From Naasia aerilata (GTDB taxonomy: Bacteria > Actinomycetota > Actinomycetes > Actinomycetales > Microbacteriaceae): a stretch of 64,000 bases of DNA. A program made the position numbers and the translations under genes. Positions 29,139 through 39,273 of this stretch are shown here, piece after piece (position 1 is the stretch's first letter; each line of letters starts with the position of its first letter). Under the pieces are notes generated by a model. That model worked only from the letters and a program-made list of their open reading frames with translations, made no database searches and had not been told where the DNA came from. The stretch is taken from contig NZ_AP027731.1 of NCBI RefSeq assembly GCF_030296595.1, positions 496,001 to 560,000 of the forward strand. The letters run 5' to 3'.

Positions 29139-30356
29139 GTGGTCGAGTCGTTGAGTGCCGCCCAGGCCCGTCGCGTCGCCCTCGCGGCACAGGGCATCGG
29201 CCGGCCGAAGCCCGACGCGGTCGGCACCCGTCAGCTCAACTCCCTCGTCGCCCGGCTGGGGCTGCTCCAGATCGACTCCGTCAACGTCTTCGAGCGCAGC
29301 CACTACCTGCCCGTCTTCGCCCGGCTCGGCGCCTATGACCGCGCGCTCCTCGATCGGCTGCTGTTCGCTTCGCGCGGCCCGTACATCGAGTATCTGGCCC
29401 ACGTCGCCTGCTTCATTCCCGTCGAGGCATGGTCCCTGTTCCGCTGGCGCATGGACGCGTACCGCGAGAAGCACGCGACCAAGCCCTGGGTCCAGGCCAA
29501 CGGGGCGATGCTCGACTGGCTGCGGGCGGAGCTCGCCGAGAAGGGCCCGCTGGCGGCCAGCGAGATCGAGCACGACGCCAACGTGCGCCGTGGTCCCTGG
29601 TGGGGCTGGTCGGATGTGAAGGAGGGGCTCGAGTACCTCTTCTGGTGGGGCGAGGTCGTGACCGCCGGGCGATCCCGGTTCGAGCGCCGGTACGCCCTCG
29701 CCGAGCAGGTGCTGCCGCGCTCCGTGCTGGACGCGGAGGTGCCGAAGGCGGAGGCGTACCGGGAGCTCCTCCGTCGTGCCGCGCGCGCCCATGGCGTCGG
29801 CACGGCCCGGGACCTCGCCGACTACTACCGGCTCGTCGGCCCCGAGGTGGGCGCGGCCCTGCGCGACCTCGAGGACGAGGGCGAGCTCGTTCCGGTGACG
29901 GTCGAGGGATGGAAGCGGGACGGCCGGCCGCTTCGCGCCTGGCGGCACCGCGACGCCCGGGTCCCACGGCGGGTGGACAGCGCGGCACTGCTGTCGCCGT
30001 TCGACCCCGTCGTGTGGGAGCGCAGCCGCACGGAGCGACTCTTCGGCTTCCACTACCGCATCGAGATCTACACGCCCGCTCCCCAGCGCCGCTTCGGCTA
30101 CTACGTTCTCCCCGTCCTGGTCGACGACGAGCTGGTGGGCCGGCTCGACCTGAAGAGCGATCGCCAGGCGGGAGTGCTGAGGGTGCAGGCCGCGTGGTCC
30201 GAGGAGGGCCGGGCTGAGGCACACGTCGAGCGGATCGCGGCGCTCCTGCACGATGCGGCCGCCTGGCAGGGGCTCGACTCCGTCGCCGTCGAGCCGCGCG
30301 GCACGCTCTCCCCGGCCCTGTCCTCCGCGCTGGCGCGCGGCGAGAGCGTCGCCTGA
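29139..30356 (+). CDS. AlkZ/YcaQ-type winged-helix DNA glycosylase
   Basis: A 405-residue member of the HTH_42 family, whose studied members unhook interstrand crosslinks or remove bulky alkylated bases. The catalytic Gln-x-Asp motif is present in LLQIDSVNVFERSHYLP (Gln44, Asp46), followed by ARLGAYDRALLDRLLF, the winged-helix repeats (about 130-260) and a C-terminal beta barrel with LVGRLDLKSDRQAGVLRVQ. The start is GTG 29139. It is divergent from the AI-2E exporter and transcribed alone. Confidence 0.88.
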   Translation: MVESLSAAQARRVALAAQGIGRPKPDAVGTRQLNSLVARLGLLQIDSVNVFERSHYLPVFARLGAYDRALLDRLLFASRGPYIEYLAHVACFIPVEAWSLFRWRMDAYREKHATKPWVQANGAMLDWLRAELAEKGPLAASEIEHDANVRRGPWWGWSDVKEGLEYLFWWGEVVTAGRSRFERRYALAEQVLPRSVLDAEVPKAEAYRELLRRAARAHGVGTARDLADYYRLVGPEVGAALRDLEDEGELVPVTVEGWKRDGRPLRAWRHRDARVPRRVDSAALLSPFDPVVWERSRTERLFGFHYRIEIYTPAPQRRFGYYVLPVLVDDELVGRLDLKSDRQAGVLRVQAAWSEEGRAEAHVERIAALLHDAAAWQGLDSVAVEPRGTLSPALSSALARGESVA

Positions 30357-30436
30357 CCGCATCCCTCGGGCTGACCGCATCGTTTTGGACAAACCGCAAC
30401 GGCAGACCGATGCGGATCGTCCGAAACGATGCGGAT
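30354..30436. repeat. Intergenic element with two direct and two inverted words
   Basis: TGACCGCATC occurs at 30354-30363, overlapping the stop codon of the glycosylase gene, and again at 30372-30381. Inverted words GATGCGGAT occur at 30409-30417 and 30428-30436. Copies are 18 and 19 bases apart. The outer pair CCGCATCGTTTTGGAC and its complement (30375-30390, 30419-30434) forms a 16-base stem with one mismatch. It sits between convergent genes. Confidence 0.6.
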
Positions 30437-30448
30437 AGTCCTGCGCGG

Positions 30449-31336
30449 CTAGAAGCTGCCGCCCATCCGCTCCAGCCGGGCGACGCGCTCCGCGATCGGC
30501 GGGTGGGTGCTGAAGAGGCGCTCGAGGGCGCCCGGCTTGAGCGGGTCCGCGATCCACAGGTGCGCCATCGAGGAGTTCTGCCGGCGGAGCGGCCGGCCGT
30601 AGGCCTCCAGCTTCTCGAGGGCGCTGGCGAGCGCATCCGGGTGACGGGTCGTCAGCGCCCCCGGCGCGTCGGCGAGGTACTCCCGCTGCCGGGAGATCGC
30701 GAGCTGCACCAGGGTCGCGACGATCGGCGCCACGATGAGCGCGACCAGGCCGAACACCAGCACGACAGGGTTGCCGTTGTTGCCCCGGCCCCGTCCCCCG
30801 AAGAACGCGATGCGCAGCAGGATGTCGGAGAGGATCCCCACCGCGACGACGAGCCCGTAGACCACGAGCGAGACCCGGATGTCGTAGTTCCGGACGTGCC
30901 CCATCTCGTGCGCCATGACGCCCTCGAGCTCCGCGTCATCCAGCAGGTCGAGGATGCCGGTCGTCGCCGCCACGATGGCGTGCTCCGGGTCGCGGCCGGT
31001 GGCGAATGCGTTGGGCGCGGGGTCCGGGACGATGTACACCTTCGGCATCGGCGTCCCGGTGGTGATCGAGAGGTTCTCGACGATGCGCCACAGCCGCGGG
31101 TTGTCCGACTTCTGGATCGGCACGGCGCCCGCCATCGCGACGGCCTGGCGGCCGGCGAGGAAGTACTGCATCACCGCGTAGAGGATCGCCCCGGCGAGGA
31201 CGAGGACCGCGATCGTGTAGTCGCCCGGCCGCCCGTAGGCGTAGTTCGCGAGGAGCCCCAGGCCCCCGATCAGGACCAGGAAGAACAGGAGGATGAAGAC
31301 CGTGTTGCGCTTGTTCCGCGCGATCGCCCGGTACAC
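30449..31336 (-). CDS. htpX: HtpX-like M48 zinc metalloprotease
   Basis: A membrane protease of 295 residues that degrades damaged membrane proteins. Two membrane segments lie at about 13-33 and 41-60. The zinc-binding active site is HEMGH (residues 143-147), with the third ligand in ISRQREYLADA, and two more membrane segments follow the active site. The C-terminal motif STHPPIAERVARLERM is typical. It follows lemA with 32 bases between on the same strand, a common pairing in bacteria. Confidence 0.93.
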   Translation of the reverse strand: MYRAIARNKRNTVFILLFFLVLIGGLGLLANYAYGRPGDYTIAVLVLAGAILYAVMQYFLAGRQAVAMAGAVPIQKSDNPRLWRIVENLSITTGTPMPKVYIVPDPAPNAFATGRDPEHAIVAATTGILDLLDDAELEGVMAHEMGHVRNYDIRVSLVVYGLVVAVGILSDILLRIAFFGGRGRGNNGNPVVLVFGLVALIVAPIVATLVQLAISRQREYLADAPGALTTRHPDALASALEKLEAYGRPLRRQNSSMAHLWIADPLKPGALERLFSTHPPIAERVARLERMGGSF

Positions 31337-31368
31337 GCTCGGCTACCGGCCGCGCGCGCCGCGGGTGG

Positions 31369-31935
31369 TCAGAACTGCACCCGCGGCGGCTCGGCGATCG
31401 CTGCGGGCTCCGTGACCTCGAAGAACTCGCGGCTCGTGAAGCCGAGCGAGCGGGCGAACAGGTTGTTCGGGAAGATGCGGATCTTGGTGTTCAGCTCCCG
31501 GACGCCGCCGTTGTAGAAGCGGCGGGACGCCTGGATCTTGTCCTCGGTGTCCACGAGCTCGCTCTGCAGCTGCAGGAAGTTCTGGCTGGCCTGCAGCTGG
31601 GGGTACGCCTCCGCGACGGCGAAGATGCTCTTCAGAGCGGCCTGCATGTGGTTCTCGGCTGCGGAGGCCTCGGCAGGGCTGCCTGCGCTCAGGGTCTCGG
31701 CGCGCGCGCGTGTGACGTCCTCGAAGACGGTGCGCTCGTGGGTGGCGTATCCCTTCACCGACTCGATGAGGTTCGGGATGAGGTCGGCTCGCCGTTTGAG
31801 CTGGACGGTGATGTCGCTCCAGGCCTCGTCCACGCGCACGCCGAGGCTGACCAGCGAGTTGTACGTGGCCCAGAGGTAGATGCCGACGATGAGGAGAAGG
31901 GCGACCACGATGAGAATCGGGATCAGGAATTCCAT
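31369..31935 (-). CDS. lemA: LemA family protein
   Basis: A 188-residue protein with one N-terminal membrane segment (MEFLIPILIVVALLLIVGIY) and a helical-bundle domain carrying VDEAWSDITVQLKRRADLIPN, VKGYATHERTVFEDV, and the terminal RFYNGGVRELNTKI with FARSLGFTSREFFEV. The biochemical role of the family is not settled. ATG 31935 is chosen because it starts directly at the membrane segment. It precedes htpX and the two are probably cotranscribed. Confidence 0.9.
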   Translation of the reverse strand: MEFLIPILIVVALLLIVGIYLWATYNSLVSLGVRVDEAWSDITVQLKRRADLIPNLIESVKGYATHERTVFEDVTRARAETLSAGSPAEASAAENHMQAALKSIFAVAEAYPQLQASQNFLQLQSELVDTEDKIQASRRFYNGGVRELNTKIRIFPNNLFARSLGFTSREFFEVTEPAAIAEPPRVQF

Positions 31936-32062
31936 GCGGCAACTATAGCGACGCCACCCCGAGGTCACACCGGACTCCCAGGCCGCGCGGAGAAAGCCTC
32001 AGCATCGCTCGTGCCGCGGTCGAAAGGGCGGATCCAGCACCTGAGCCTCGGCGTCCCGCTGC
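31936..32062. other. Intergenic lead-in to the repeat array, nothing recognised
   Basis: Between the lemA start and the first palindromic repeat I see no credible gene. It should hold the lemA-htpX promoter, but no clear -10/-35 pair stands out. Confidence 0.4.
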
Positions 32063-32408
32063 TGATTTCGAGACGCCCGCTTCGCGGGCTCCTCAATCAG
32101 CGGGTGTCCCACCGCTACCTGGGATCGAGCACTATCCACCGATGATTGAGGAGCGGGCGAAGCCCGCGTCTCGAAATCAGGCCCGCTGATTCGGCCCGAA
32201 CCCGTGCGTCCCGCTGCTGATTTCGAGACACCCGCTTCGCGGGCTCCTCAATCAGCGGGGGTCCCGCCGCTCCCTGGGATCGCGCACGATCTACCGATGA
32301 TTGAGGAGCGGGCGAAGCCCGCGTCTCGAAATCAGGCCCGCTGATTCGGCCCGAACCCGTGCGAAACGCTGCTGATTTCGAGACGCCCGCTTCGCGGGCT
32401 CCTCAATC
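32063..32408. repeat. REP-like palindrome array with a 155-bp tandem period
   Basis: Five copies of a 36-37 base palindromic unit lie at 32063-32099 (+), 32143-32179 (-), 32218-32254 (+), 32298-32334 (-) and 32373-32408 (+). Each has flanks TGATTTCGAGACG and CTCCTCAATCA around a hairpin core GCCCGCTTCGCGGGC. Orientation alternates, and successive same-strand copies are exactly 155 bases apart, so a block of two units plus spacer was duplicated. Copy 3 has a single change in the left stem. No coding frame of note crosses the array. Confidence 0.85.
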
Positions 32409-32428
32409 CAGCCGGTGGCGCGCACACA

Positions 32429-32467
32429 CGAAGAAGGCGACCGCCCTGCGGACGGTCGCCTTCTTCG
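32429..32467 (-). terminator. Terminator hairpin of the tRNA
   Basis: A perfect 15-base stem, CGAAGAAGGCGACCG (32429-32443) with its complement (32453-32467), starts at the base next to the 3' end of the tRNA gene. The stem has an A/T-rich outer half, and no clear T run follows. Confidence 0.7.
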
Positions 32468-32541
32468 TACCCCCGGTGGGGTTCGAACCCACACTGGGGC
32501 GATTTTAAGTCGCCTGCCTCTGCCGGTTGGGCTACGGGGGC
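32468..32541 (-). tRNA. tRNA with anticodon UAA, short variable loop (Leu-UAA by codon)
   Basis: The 74-base gene folds as a full cloverleaf: acceptor GCCCCCG with CGGGGGT (the first pair is G-U), discriminator A, D arm around GCCCAACCGGCAGAGGC, anticodon stem GGCGA/TCGCC enclosing loop CTTAAAA (anticodon UAA), a five-base variable region CCAGT, and T arm GTGGG-TTCGAAC-CCCAC. UAA reads the leucine codon UUA, but leucine tRNAs normally carry a long variable arm, which is absent. CCA is not encoded. The gene lies four bases after ndh and directly before a terminator hairpin. Confidence 0.85.
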
Positions 32542-32545
32542 GGAA

Positions 32546-33967
32546 CTACTTCCCCTGGCTGGGGCTCGCATAGACGGGCGCCGAGAGGCCCTCGCCACCG
32601 GGCAGCTTGTCCTTCTTGGTGTCGGTCGCGGCCGCCGATTCCTGGGCAGCCGGCTTCGGCCGCGAGGCGAAGCGCTCGAAGAACTCGCGTGGCTGGTCCA
32701 GGTTCTCGATCGGGGCGATGTCGCGGCCGAGCACGAAGGAGAGCACCCAGTTCGCGATGACGCGGATCTTGCGCTCCCACGTCGGGATCGCGAGCCCGTG
32801 GTAGCCGCGGTGCATCAGCCAGGCGATCGGCCCGGTGATGCCGATCTTGCCGGACTGGAACGCGCCGTGGCCGGGGCCGAGACCCGCGACGGCGCCGAGG
32901 TTCTCGTGCCGGTAGTCCTGCGGCTGCTCGCCGCGGAGCACCGCTGCGATGTTCTTCGCGAGCTGCTTGCCCTGGCGGACGGCGTGCTGGGCGTTCGGCA
33001 CGCAGAATCCGCCGACGCCGCCGCCGGTGAGGTCCGGGACGGCGGAGACGTCGCCGGCGCCCCACGCGCCCTCGACGATGCCGTCGGGGCCCTCGACGCG
33101 GAGGTCGGCGCGCACCTGGAGGCGACCGCGCTGCTCGACGGGGAGATCGGTGTTCTTGAGCATCGGCGAGGCCATGACGCCCGCCGTCCAGACGATGACG
33201 TCCGACTCGAGCGACTCGCCGGTCGAGAGCTGGCAGACGCCGCCGACCGCGGACTGCAGCTGGGTGTCGAGGTGCACGTAGGCGCCGCGCTCGGCCAGGT
33301 TCTTGAGCACCTTGTGGCTCGTCTGGAGCGACACCTCGGGCATGATGCGGCCCATGGCCTCGATGAGGTGGAAGTGCGTGTCCTCGAACGTGAGCTGCGG
33401 GTAGAACTTCAGCAGCGCGCTCGCGAGCGAGCGCATCTCGGCGAAGACCTCGATGCCCGCGAAGCCGCCGCCGACGACGATGAACGTGAGCAGGCGATCG
33501 CGCTCCGGTCCGGGAGGCATCGTCGCGGCCTTGTCGAAGTTGGTCATGATCCGGTCGCGGATCTCCACGGCCTCCTCGATCGCCTTGAGGCCGATCGCCT
33601 CATCGGCGACGCCCGGGATCGGGAAGGTGCGGCTGACCGAGCCGGCGGTCACGACGATGATGTCGTAGGTGATGTCCCACGGGTCGCCGACCTCGGGCGT
33701 GATGGTCGCGGTGCGGGCGGCGTGGTTGATCTGGGTCACGCGCGCGGTGATCACCGTGCTGCGCTTGAGGTGCCGGCGCTGCGAGACGATCGCGTGCCGC
33801 GGCTCCACGTTGCCGCCGACCACCTCGGGCAGGAACGGCTGATAGGTGAGGTACGGCAGAGGATCGACGACGACGATCTCCGCCTCGCCCCGGCGGAGCT
33901 GCTTCTCGAGCTTCCACGCTGTGTAGAAGCCGGCGTAGCCGCCGCCGACGATGAGGATTCTGGGCAC
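32546..33967 (-). CDS. ndh: Type II NADH dehydrogenase
   Basis: A single-subunit, non-proton-pumping NADH:quinone oxidoreductase of 473 residues. The FAD-binding motif opens the protein (ILIVGGGYAGFYTAWKLEKQL), YQPFLPEVVGG and VVTAGSVSRTFPIPGV follow, and the NADH motif is FIVVGGGFAGIEVFAEM. VWTAGVMASPML and WGAGDVSAVPDL are typical of the class, and the C-terminus has the amphipathic membrane-binding helices. GTG 33967 is chosen, with AGGAGAG upstream. The last 25 residues are low-complexity. Confidence 0.93.
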   Translation of the reverse strand: MPRILIVGGGYAGFYTAWKLEKQLRRGEAEIVVVDPLPYLTYQPFLPEVVGGNVEPRHAIVSQRRHLKRSTVITARVTQINHAARTATITPEVGDPWDITYDIIVVTAGSVSRTFPIPGVADEAIGLKAIEEAVEIRDRIMTNFDKAATMPPGPERDRLLTFIVVGGGFAGIEVFAEMRSLASALLKFYPQLTFEDTHFHLIEAMGRIMPEVSLQTSHKVLKNLAERGAYVHLDTQLQSAVGGVCQLSTGESLESDVIVWTAGVMASPMLKNTDLPVEQRGRLQVRADLRVEGPDGIVEGAWGAGDVSAVPDLTGGGVGGFCVPNAQHAVRQGKQLAKNIAAVLRGEQPQDYRHENLGAVAGLGPGHGAFQSGKIGITGPIAWLMHRGYHGLAIPTWERKIRVIANWVLSFVLGRDIAPIENLDQPREFFERFASRPKPAAQESAAATDTKKDKLPGGEGLSAPVYASPSQGK

Positions 33968-34020
33968 CGGTCTGCTCTCTCCTGGGTCGTTCGCCACCTG
34001 AAACGATCGCAACCAGGCTA

Positions 34021-35309
34021 CTACCTGCGGTCGGTGCGCCTTGCCGCCCGCACCGTGCCGGTGACGGCCGCGGCGAGCAGCAGGCCGAACCCCAGGTAGA
34101 GCCCGAGCGGCAGGATCGCGTCGGTGAGGAGCGAGGTGCGGGGCAGCGCCTGGCGCAGCCAGACCGGCAGCAGGCTGAGAGGATCGACCGGCCGGCGGGG
34201 CGCCGGAGCCACCGGTTCCGCGTCGGCAGTGGTCGTGGGGGCCGGTGTGGTGGCAGGCCGGTAGAGCTCGATCCACCGCTTGAGGTCGTACGGCACCGCG
34301 AGCGGATTGGCGTCCACGTGGGGCACGTCGGCGGTCACGGCGGCCGCCGCGTCCACGAGTCCGTACCCGTAGATGGGTCCCGGAACGGGGGCGTCGCGGG
34401 GGTCGCCGTGCGGATGAGACGGTTGATGACGTCGTTCGCATCGAGCTCGGGATGCGCGGAGCGGATGAGCGCGACGACGCCGGCGACGAGCGGCGCGGCC
34501 CCGCTCGTCCCCGACCAGTAGACGGGCGTCCCCTCGGGGGTGATGCCGACGAGCTCCTCGCTCGGTGCCGCCACGGCGATGGTGATGCCCTGGCTGGAGG
34601 CGTCGAAGCTCGCGTCGCCGTCCCGGTCGAGCCCGGCCACCGCGACCACGCCCGGGATGGTCGCGGGCGCACCCACCTCGACGGTGCCGGAGCCGCGGTT
34701 GCCCGCCGCCGCGACCACGACGACGTCGTGCTCGAAGGCGTAGAGGAAGGCGTCGTCCCAGCTGGCCGGCCAATCGAGCGTGTTCGTCGTCAGCGACATG
34801 TTGATGACGTCCGCGCCGTTGTCCACCGACCAGCGCACGGCGCGGGCGATCTGGTCCTCGACGTCCTGGTCGCCGGAGCCGAACGCGACCGAGACGGAGA
34901 GCAGGTTCGCCTCGGGCGCGACCCCGACCATCCCCTGCCCCGCCGCAGTGCCGCGACCGGCCACCATCGTGCCGACCAGGGTGCCGTGCTCCTCGCCCTC
35001 GCCGACCGGCGTGCGGCCGTCGGCACTGCCCTCGCCGGACTCGTCGGTTCCCCCGACGACGGCGCCCGCCAGCTCGGGGATGTCGGCGACCCCGGAGTCG
35101 ATGACCGCGACGGTGACGCCCGCCCCGCGCGTGACGTCCCAGGCGTCCGTGATGCCGTAGTCGTCGAGCCAGTACTCGAGGTCCCGCACCGTGTCGGCGT
35201 GCGCGGGCGCCGCACCTGCAGCGACGAGGGCGAGGGCGGTCACCCCGGTGAGAATCGCCCGTCCCCGCACCTGTTCATCTTGACGCCTGTTGCGCGCTGA
35301 CACGCGCAC
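34021..35309 (-). CDS. S8 serine protease, mycosin-like (apparent frameshift)
   Basis: A secreted subtilisin-type protease with a signal peptide (RAILTGVTALALVAAGAAPAHA), the catalytic Asp in VAVIDSGVAD, His in EEHGTLVGTMVAG and Ser in YWSGTSGAAPLVAG, then a proline-rich linker and one C-terminal membrane anchor (LYLGFGLLLAAAVTGTV). This is the mycosin layout, although no type VII secretion gene is nearby. One base added to the G5 run at 34398-34402 joins LIRTATP to RDAPVPGPIYGYGLVDA; repaired length is 429. The start may be ATG 35309 or GTG 35270, and the shorter form starts nearer the signal peptide. Confidence 0.85.
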
Positions 35310-35332
35310 CGCGCCCGGTCCACACTGTCGGA

Positions 35333-36493
35333 ATGGACAAGCCCGCCGGCGCCGTGGACCCGTTCACGGCCAGGATCTCCGAAGACGCCGTCGTCGACCT
35401 GCGGAACCGCCTCGCCCGCGCTCGGTGGGCCGACGAGGAGACCGTGGAGGACTGGTCGCAGGGGGTCCCGCTCCGCTGGCTGCGCTCCCTGTGCGAGTAC
35501 TGGCGCACCGAGTACGACATGGAACGGGTCCCCCGTCGTCTCAACAGCGTTCCGCAGCTGCGCGTGCGCGTGGAAGGGCTGCGCCTGCACGTGGTGCACG
35601 CGCCGTCCCCGCACCCGGGAGCGCTTCCCCTGCTACTCGCGCACGGCTGGCCGGGATCCGTCCTCGAGTTCCTGCCGCTCGTCGACGCCCTCACTGATCC
35701 CGTGCGGCATGGCGGATCCCCGGACGACGCATTCTCCGTCGTGATCCCCTCCCTGCCCGGATACGGCTTCAGTGACAAGCCGCGCACGTCCGGCTGGGGC
35801 GTCGAGCGGATAGCCCGGGCCTTCTCGGAGCTCATGGCGACGCTCGGCTACGACCGCTACGGAGCGGCGGGCAGCGACTGGGGCACCAGCGTCAGCACGC
35901 TCCTGGGCGTCCAGGATCCCGCCGCGGTCGGCATCCACCTGATCCCTCCCCTCGCCGGGCCGCTTCCGGGCGCCGCGCAGACCCCGTCGGAGCGGGCGGC
36001 GCAGGAGGAGCGGCGCGAGCGCGCCGAGGACGGGGGCGGCTACTCGGCGATCCAGGGGACGCGCCCGCAGACCATCGGCTACTCCCTGGTCGACTCGCCG
36101 GTCGGGCTCTGCGCCTGGATCGCCGAGAAGTACTGGGCGTGGACGGACCACGCGGGCGACCTCGGTGCGGTGCTGTCCCGGGACGAGCTGCTCGACACCG
36201 TGAGCCTGTACTGGTTCACGGGCACGGGTGCCTCCGCCGCGCGGCTGTATTGGGAGAGCATCGCCACTGTCGGGCGCTGGATCAGCGAGCCGCCGGACGA
36301 GCCCGTGCGCGTGCCGGCGGGCGCCTCGGTGTTCGGGCGCGAGGTGCCCCGCCCCTCACGCCGCCAGGCGGAGGCACGTTTCACCGACCTCCGCTACTGG
36401 AGCGAGCACGAGCACGGAGGGCACTTCGCGGCGATCGAGGCGCCGGACCTGCTCGTCGAGGACCTCAGGGCCTTCTTCCGCACGGTCCGGTGA
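35333..36493 (+). CDS. Epoxide hydrolase, alpha/beta-hydrolase family
   Basis: A 386-residue protein with the N-terminal epoxide hydrolase domain (RISEDAVVDLRNRLARARW, about 14-120) and the catalytic alpha/beta domain. The oxyanion loop is HGWPGSVLEFLPLV, the nucleophile Asp is in AAGSDWGTSVS, and the catalytic His is in EHEHGGHFAAIEAP near the end. It resembles the soluble and juvenile-hormone-type epoxide hydrolases common in soil actinobacteria. It interrupts the otherwise conserved minus-strand cluster from ndh to eno, being on the opposite strand, which suggests insertion. Confidence 0.9.
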   Translation: MDKPAGAVDPFTARISEDAVVDLRNRLARARWADEETVEDWSQGVPLRWLRSLCEYWRTEYDMERVPRRLNSVPQLRVRVEGLRLHVVHAPSPHPGALPLLLAHGWPGSVLEFLPLVDALTDPVRHGGSPDDAFSVVIPSLPGYGFSDKPRTSGWGVERIARAFSELMATLGYDRYGAAGSDWGTSVSTLLGVQDPAAVGIHLIPPLAGPLPGAAQTPSERAAQEERRERAEDGGGYSAIQGTRPQTIGYSLVDSPVGLCAWIAEKYWAWTDHAGDLGAVLSRDELLDTVSLYWFTGTGASAARLYWESIATVGRWISEPPDEPVRVPAGASVFGREVPRPSRRQAEARFTDLRYWSEHEHGGHFAAIEAPDLLVEDLRAFFRTVR

Positions 36494-36501
36494 CCGAGCC
36501 G

Positions 36502-36990
36502 TCAGGCGTCCGGGCTCCACGACGCGCGCTCGAGCGCGATGTCCCCGATCGGGTTGACCCCGGGACCGGCGGCAAGGGAGTGCGCGGCCAGCGCGTGCAG
36601 GCACTTGACGCGGGTGGGCATGCCGCCTGCGCTGACGCCGGCGAGCTCGGGCACAACCGCGATGCTCTCGCGGTCCGCCAGGTACGCCTCGTGCGCGGCG
36701 CGGTAGCGGGCGCGCAGGTCCTCGTCCTGCTCGAGCAGGTCGTTGAGCTCGCGCATGACGCCGTCCGCCTCGAGCTGCGAGATCGCGGCCGTCGCGCCGG
36801 GGTGGCTGAGGTAGTACAAGGTCGGGAACGGCGTGCCGTCGGAGAGGCGCGGCGCGGTCGCGACCACGGTGGGCTCTCCGGATGCGGTGCGCGCGGCGAT
36901 GCCCAGCACGTCGCGCGCGGGCCGGCCGAGCTGCTCCGACACCCGGCTGATGTCCTCGGAGGTGGGCGGAGCGAAGGGCGGTGTGGTCAT
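36502..36990 (-). CDS. DUF501 family protein
   Basis: A 162-residue soluble protein with the family blocks VSEQLGRPARDVLGIAARTA, FPTLYYLSHPGATAAISQLE, and GGMPTRVKCLHALAAHSLAAG, the last with a conserved cysteine-histidine pair. DUF501 proteins sit beside ftsB and eno across actinobacteria; their role is unknown. The ATG (36990) overlaps the ftsB stop by four bases, so it is translated from the same message. Confidence 0.92.
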   Translation of the reverse strand: MTTPPFAPPTSEDISRVSEQLGRPARDVLGIAARTASGEPTVVATAPRLSDGTPFPTLYYLSHPGATAAISQLEADGVMRELNDLLEQDEDLRARYRAAHEAYLADRESIAVVPELAGVSAGGMPTRVKCLHALAAHSLAAGPGVNPIGDIALERASWSPDA

Positions 36991-37457
36991 CGGCCGTCGA
37001 CGGGCGCGTCGCTGAGGCCCGCCGCGAAGTACGAGGACAGGAGGGAGGCGGCCCAGTCGACGTGGGTCTCCTCGAGACCGGTGCTGGCCGGCTGCGGATC
37101 CCCGGCGGCGCCCGCTCCCGCGTCGTCGATGATCAGGTAGGGGTACTCCCCCGGCATCACGTAGAAGAGCCGGTCGCGGGCCTGCGCCTTGATGTACGCC
37201 GGGTCGCTCCACCGCGCGCGCTGCTCCTGCAGGTCCTGCACCGTGTCCTTCTGCGCCGCGATGCTCGCCTGCAGGTCCGCGATCTCCTGCCGCTGCTCGA
37301 TCAGCACGCGGAGCCCGGGCGCGAGCACCACGATCGAGAGGACGACGAGGGCGAGCACGAGCACGCCGAAGCCGGACAGCCGGATGCCCCGGAGCCACGA
37401 CTGGGTCGTGGTCTCCTCGGGCAGTGCGACCGGGACGACTCGCGTGCGCTGGGGCAC
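36987..37457 (-). CDS. ftsB: FtsB/DivIC family cell division protein
   Basis: A 156-residue bitopic septum protein: basic cytoplasmic N-terminus, one membrane segment (about residues 28-48, GFGVLVLALVVLSIVVLAPG), a leucine-zipper coiled coil (about 50-85) and the motif RWSDPAYIKAQARDRLFYVMPGE that is typical of actinobacterial FtsB. In the divisome it forms a complex with FtsL and FtsQ. It lies 22 bases downstream of eno and overlaps the DUF501 gene, giving the operon eno-ftsB-DUF501. Confidence 0.92.
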   Translation of the reverse strand: MPQRTRVVPVALPEETTTQSWLRGIRLSGFGVLVLALVVLSIVVLAPGLRVLIEQRQEIADLQASIAAQKDTVQDLQEQRARWSDPAYIKAQARDRLFYVMPGEYPYLIIDDAGAGAAGDPQPASTGLEETHVDWAASLLSSYFAAGLSDAPVDGR

Positions 37458-37479
37458 CGGTCTCCTTCCTCGGCAGGCG

Positions 37480-39254
<1,775 letters not shown>

Positions 39255-39273
39255 CGCCCGTCCGCGGCCGTGC

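Noticed and set aside
32063-32408. Possible CRISPR array
   Set aside because: Units alternate in orientation, are themselves palindromic, and the spacers are repeated rather than unique; no cas gene is present.
34021-35309. Mycosin as evidence of a type VII secretion locus
   Set aside because: No EccB, EccC, EccD, EsxA-like or PE/PPE gene occurs in the window; the protease stands alone.
35333-36493. Epoxide hydrolase as part of a mobile element
   Set aside because: It is on the opposite strand to its neighbours, but there are no flanking repeats, transposase or composition change to support a mobile unit.
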